From: Chryseobacterium glaciei
GTDB taxonomy: Bacteria; Bacteroidota; Bacteroidia; Flavobacteriales; Weeksellaceae
Assembly: GCF_001648155.1 (NCBI RefSeq)
Contig: NZ_CP015199.1
Location: 4,225,001 to 4,289,000, forward strand
Direction: 5' to 3'
DNA length: 64,000 nucleotides
Part shown: positions 61,052 through 64,000 of the stretch, one piece after another
How positions within the stretch are numbered: the stretch's first letter is position 1
Layout: each line of letters opens with the position of its first letter
The notes under the pieces: generated by a model
What the model was told of the DNA's origin: nothing
Seen by the model: the letters and a program-made list of their open reading frames with translations, nothing else
Databases searched by the model: none
Made by a program: the position numbers and the translations under genes

Positions 61052-62056
61052 TTATTTTTCTAATTTTTTAGTAATAAATTCTGCGATTTCTTCAATGGCA
61101 GATTGTGTCTCATCGAGAATAATTCCCATGTGCATAAACCCATGAACCATATTTTTATAAAGGCTGGTTTTGACTGAGATTCCAGAATTTTTCATGTGTT
61201 GAGCCAATTCTTCGCCTTCATCTCTTAAAGGATCATGTTCTGCTACGATAACCAACGTATGAGGAGTTGCTTTAAAATCTTTTATTAACATGGGAACAGC
61301 AAATGGATTTTTTTGGTCTTCTTCGGATGATAAATACCATTTCCAAGCTTGTGATCCCCAATCTTTATTAAGAACCGGACCTTCTTTATAAGTTTCCCAA
61401 GATCTTGTACTAAGCGTATTATCAGCGGCAGGATAAATTAAAACCTGAAATTGTAATTGATTTCCCAATTGAGTCGTTAACGCCGTGGCTAATGTTCCAC
61501 CTGCGCTGTCGCCAATGATCCCGATTTTTTGCGGATCAATTCCTAATTTTTCGGCATTATGGATAAGCCATTCTGCAGCCGTTTTACAATCATTTAATCC
61601 GGCAGGAAAAGGATGTTCAGGCGCAAGACGATAATCTACAAACAAAATTACGGCACCTGTTGCATTCGCTAATTTTCTGGCGATTGCATCATGAGTTTCA
61701 TAACCACCGGAAATAAACCAACCACCATGGATATAAATAATAGCAGGCGATTTTGAAGTGACGCCTTTAGGTCTGTATATTCTAACAGGGAGTTGATGAT
61801 CTTCTGCTGGAATATTTACTTCTTCGATTATCGCAACCGATTCTTTTTTACCGCTCAGTTGCAGAGCCATGGTTTCATAATTTTTTCGACTAATCTCTAA
61901 AGGATTTTGACTGTCAAATACTTCTATTTTTGGTAAATAGTCTAGCACTTTACGTATTGTAGGAGTTAATTGCATTTTTGTTTCTCTTTTGGTATTACTT
62001 ATGTTTTTACAGGAAATAGTTCCCAGAATGAGAAGCGTCCCTATTATTTTCTGCAC
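61052..62056 (-). CDS. HSL-family alpha/beta hydrolase, predicted lipoprotein
   Basis: 334 residues. The GTG at 62056 gives a lipoprotein signal (MQKIIGTLLILGTISC), which supports this start; MQLTPTIRKVLDYL at 61975 is the alternative. AIIYIHGGWFISGGYETHDA (HGG oxyanion motif), IGIIGDSAGGTLATAL (nucleophile in GDSAG), VAEHDPLRDEGEEL and HGFMHM complete the triad of the hormone-sensitive-lipase group. Acts on small esters, probably in the envelope. Divergent from the HxlR regulator. Confidence 0.92.
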   Translation of the reverse strand: MQKIIGTLLILGTISCKNISNTKRETKMQLTPTIRKVLDYLPKIEVFDSQNPLEISRKNYETMALQLSGKKESVAIIEEVNIPAEDHQLPVRIYRPKGVTSKSPAIIYIHGGWFISGGYETHDAIARKLANATGAVILFVDYRLAPEHPFPAGLNDCKTAAEWLIHNAEKLGIDPQKIGIIGDSAGGTLATALTTQLGNQLQFQVLIYPAADNTLSTRSWETYKEGPVLNKDWGSQAWKWYLSSEEDQKNPFAVPMLIKDFKATPHTLVIVAEHDPLRDEGEELAQHMKNSGISVKTSLYKNMVHGFMHMGIILDETQSAIEEIAEFITKKLEK

Positions 62057-62148
62057 GTTTATTTATTTTGAGAGAGCAAAATTAAAATACAAACCCTAAA
62101 TTTGCACTGTACACAGTTAATTGTATGGTACTAACAAATTTGTAAGTA

Positions 62149-62532
62149 ATGGCAAAGAAAAAGGAAAATTCAACCAATAGCATTAATGCACAATATATTA
62201 CGGAATGTGATCTCACCTACGCCGTTTGTAAAATTGGAGGAAGATGGAAATTATTGATCTTATGTAAGCTTGAAAATGGCAAATTACGTTTCAGTGAGCT
62301 CAGAGACCGTATTGCAGGGATTACAGAAAGAATGCTTACGCTTCAGTTAAGAGAAATGGAAAAGGAAGGATTGCTAAAAAGGACTGTACATGCCCAAGTT
62401 CCTCCAAGAGTAGATTATGAATTAACAGAAATAGCCAGAGAACTGATTCCTATTTGGAGACAGTTGGAAGATTGGGGAAAGAAGCATAAAAAATTAGTAA
62501 AAGAGCAGGTATTGGAAGTTGATGAAAACTAA
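62149..62532 (+). CDS. HxlR-family (DUF24) transcriptional regulator
   Basis: 127 residues. Winged helix: CDLTYAVCKIGGRWKLLILC, RFSELRDRIAGITERMLTLQ, LREMEKEGLLKRTVHAQVPP with the wing and RVDYELTEIARELI. Cys20 and Cys27 near the N-terminus sit where redox-sensing Cys lie in HypR/YodB-type members, so it may respond to quinones, aldehydes or hypochlorite. Divergent from the hydrolase-MFS pair. TAAATTTG (about 62096-62103) is a -7 candidate, and TGTACACAGTTAATTGTAT is weakly palindromic. Confidence 0.93.
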   Translation: MAKKKENSTNSINAQYITECDLTYAVCKIGGRWKLLILCKLENGKLRFSELRDRIAGITERMLTLQLREMEKEGLLKRTVHAQVPPRVDYELTEIARELIPIWRQLEDWGKKHKKLVKEQVLEVDEN

Positions 62533-62572
62533 TGAGATTTATTTATTCAAATATTTTAGACTTTAAAATAAT

Positions 62573-63766
62573 CTACTTTCCAATCTCTTTATTCACTTTG
62601 TTACAGAAAAGTATATGAGCGATTAAAGCTAATAATCCAAAAGATGCGCCTACGAAACAAACGCCGTCCCATTGCGCATACTGCCATGCGATAGAAGCCA
62701 GCCATGTTCCTAATGATCCACCGATGAAATAGCAAACCATATACACAGTATTTAATCGGTTGACGGCATTAGATTTTATTAAAAAATAATTGGTTTGATT
62801 CATAATGTGACTCGATTGTACACCTAAGTCCACAAGGATCACACCCACGATCAACCCCCAATACGTTTCTCCTGCAAAATAGGTGAACGCCCAGCTTCCT
62901 AAAACAACTAGCAAAGAATAAGAAATAATTCTGTTGATATCTAAAAATTTTTGAAGTTTTCCGACTTTCGCAGCGGCTAAAGCTCCTACTGCACCAGCTA
63001 ATCCGAAGCTTCCTACAACCGATGCACCGGCATTGAATGGCGGTTTTTCCATGTGAAAGACCAATGTTGTAAATAAAGCACACATTGACCCAAAAGCCAT
63101 TGCTCCACGAAATGAAGCAAGCTGTAAAATCGGCTGTGTTTTGGCTAAATGCCCCACAGAACGCATCAATTCTTTATACGTTCCCTTGAAATTAGGCTGC
63201 ATTTCAGGCAACATTTTGTATACGGCAAACCATACCAAGATCATCAACCCTGCAGCAATTCCAAACATGGCTCTCCATCCCCAGACATCGCCTACAATTC
63301 CGCCTATAAATCTTGACAAAAGAATTCCGAGTAACAATCCGGACATGACGGTTCCGATATTGGATGATTTTTCTTTGTCAGACGATAATTCAGCGGCAAT
63401 CGGGATAAATAATTGAGGAATTACAGACGTCACTCCTATCAGTAAACTTGCCGCATATAACATCCATAATTGGGTTGCAAATGTCATCCACAATAACGAT
63501 CCAAAAACTAAAAATAAATCGATCAAAATTAATCTTTTACGCAAAAATTTATCTCCCAAAGGAACAATCATTAATAATCCGACTGCATATCCTATCTGAG
63601 TAAGCATTGAAATTCTGCTGGCTGCACTTTCGGAAACGTTTAAATCTTTCGAAATAAGTCCCAATAAAGGCTGATTATAATAATTGTTGGCAACTACAAG
63701 TCCGGAAATAATGGCCATTAGCCAGATCACAGTACGCGAAATACCGTTGGAAGCGTTCATCTGCAT
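62573..63766 (-). CDS. MFS transporter (YgaY-like)
   Basis: 397 residues, about 12 helices; ATGs at 63766 or two codons later. IISGLVVANNYYNQPLLGLI, then SRISMLTQIGYAVGLLMIVP and GDKFLRKRLILIDLF (motif A) identify the YgaY/tri-transporter group of putative drug exporters. DLGVQSSHIMNQTNYF in the second half also fits. Convergent with HxlR. Substrate unknown. Confidence 0.92.
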   Translation of the reverse strand: MQMNASNGISRTVIWLMAIISGLVVANNYYNQPLLGLISKDLNVSESAASRISMLTQIGYAVGLLMIVPLGDKFLRKRLILIDLFLVFGSLLWMTFATQLWMLYAASLLIGVTSVIPQLFIPIAAELSSDKEKSSNIGTVMSGLLLGILLSRFIGGIVGDVWGWRAMFGIAAGLMILVWFAVYKMLPEMQPNFKGTYKELMRSVGHLAKTQPILQLASFRGAMAFGSMCALFTTLVFHMEKPPFNAGASVVGSFGLAGAVGALAAAKVGKLQKFLDINRIISYSLLVVLGSWAFTYFAGETYWGLIVGVILVDLGVQSSHIMNQTNYFLIKSNAVNRLNTVYMVCYFIGGSLGTWLASIAWQYAQWDGVCFVGASFGLLALIAHILFCNKVNKEIGK

Positions 63767-63959
63767 GGTAAAAATTTACTTCAAATTTAGTTATAGAACT
63801 CTTGATTTTTGATGTATTTCAAATTGTTAATGATTAATTATCAGATTAATGAAATCAATCAGAAAAGAATGTCTTTTTTAGAGACCTACAAAGGTACTTA
63901 TTTTTGTAAAAAAGAGATTTGTATAAATTATCTATTTTCGAGTGGTTAATTCATTTTTT

Positions 63960-64000
63960 TTGTAAAATCGCAAAGACACAATTTTTTAATCATCATATTG
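63960..64000. repeat. Probable start of a third GTTGGAAAATCGCAAAG-type element, cut by window edge
   Basis: TTTGTAAAATCGCAAAGACACAA follows the pattern of the left ends at 21702 and 41203. The rest is outside the window. The region 63767-63959 holds nothing else that I can support. Confidence 0.45.

Overview
The window looks like chromosome from a Bacteroidota bacterium of the Chryseobacterium/Elizabethkingia type (Flavobacteriia, Weeksellaceae). The evidence is AT-rich DNA, a short RpoD without region 1.1, promoter-like boxes of the Bacteroidota form TAnnTTTG, type VI secretion genes of the Bacteroidota-specific subtype iii, and several families of small interspersed palindromic repeats. This is inferred from gene content; no rRNA or tRNA gene is present to confirm it.

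Layout. 0-3 kb: the edge of a FAD monooxygenase, a lipoprotein, rpoD, a nested repeat region and a secreted S1/P1 nuclease. 3.5-6.6 kb: a three-gene T6SS-iii block (tssG, tssN, tssK) with no tube, sheath or ATPase gene in the window. 6.7-12 kb: PLP enzymes, a DtxR-type metalloregulator and secreted proteins. 12-14.6 kb: an ArsR-SRPBCC-YdeI-DoxX-DUF4256 operon with a clear operator at its promoter. 15-24.9 kb: flavin monooxygenases (one strongly Tet(X)-like), AraC regulators, a glyoxalase-fold protein, SDR and AKR oxidoreductases, DoxX, and a MarR-GNAT fusion.

24.97-30.7 kb is the most unusual part: a tight seven-gene minus-strand operon. It encodes a three-TM protein with a winged-helix-like tail, two unknown proteins, an outer-membrane barrel candidate, a YkuD-like Cys/His protein without signal peptide, a metacaspase-like protease and a membrane-anchored TPR-LytTR regulator. 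A direct repeat with LytTR-site geometry lies just upstream of its likely promoter. I read it as a candidate conflict or programmed-cell-death system with its own regulator; this function is inferred.

31-41 kb: AraC-MFS, LOG, DHA2 transporter and Lrp genes (with helically phased GAACA boxes), an MVL-type lectin, a further MFS, a secreted esterase, Crp, an acetyltransferase and DUF421. 41-47.7 kb: a biotin operon (ferritin-like protein, bioF, bioD, bioB, bioA) divergent from a MocR regulator. 47.7-48.4 kb: two gene remnants. 48.5-54.6 kb: the four-gene ligase-associated DNA repair cassette (exonuclease, ATP-dependent ligase, Lhr-like helicase, PdeM), with fold-back repeats in its gaps. 54.6-63.8 kb: GNAT, S41 protease, AraC, hydrolases, nucleosidase, DsbA/FrnE, two MFS pumps and an HxlR regulator.

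Many tabulated starts are weak, and I chose internal ATGs where gene spacing or family N-termini support them. No CRISPR array, tRNA, rRNA, complete insertion sequence or prophage was seen.
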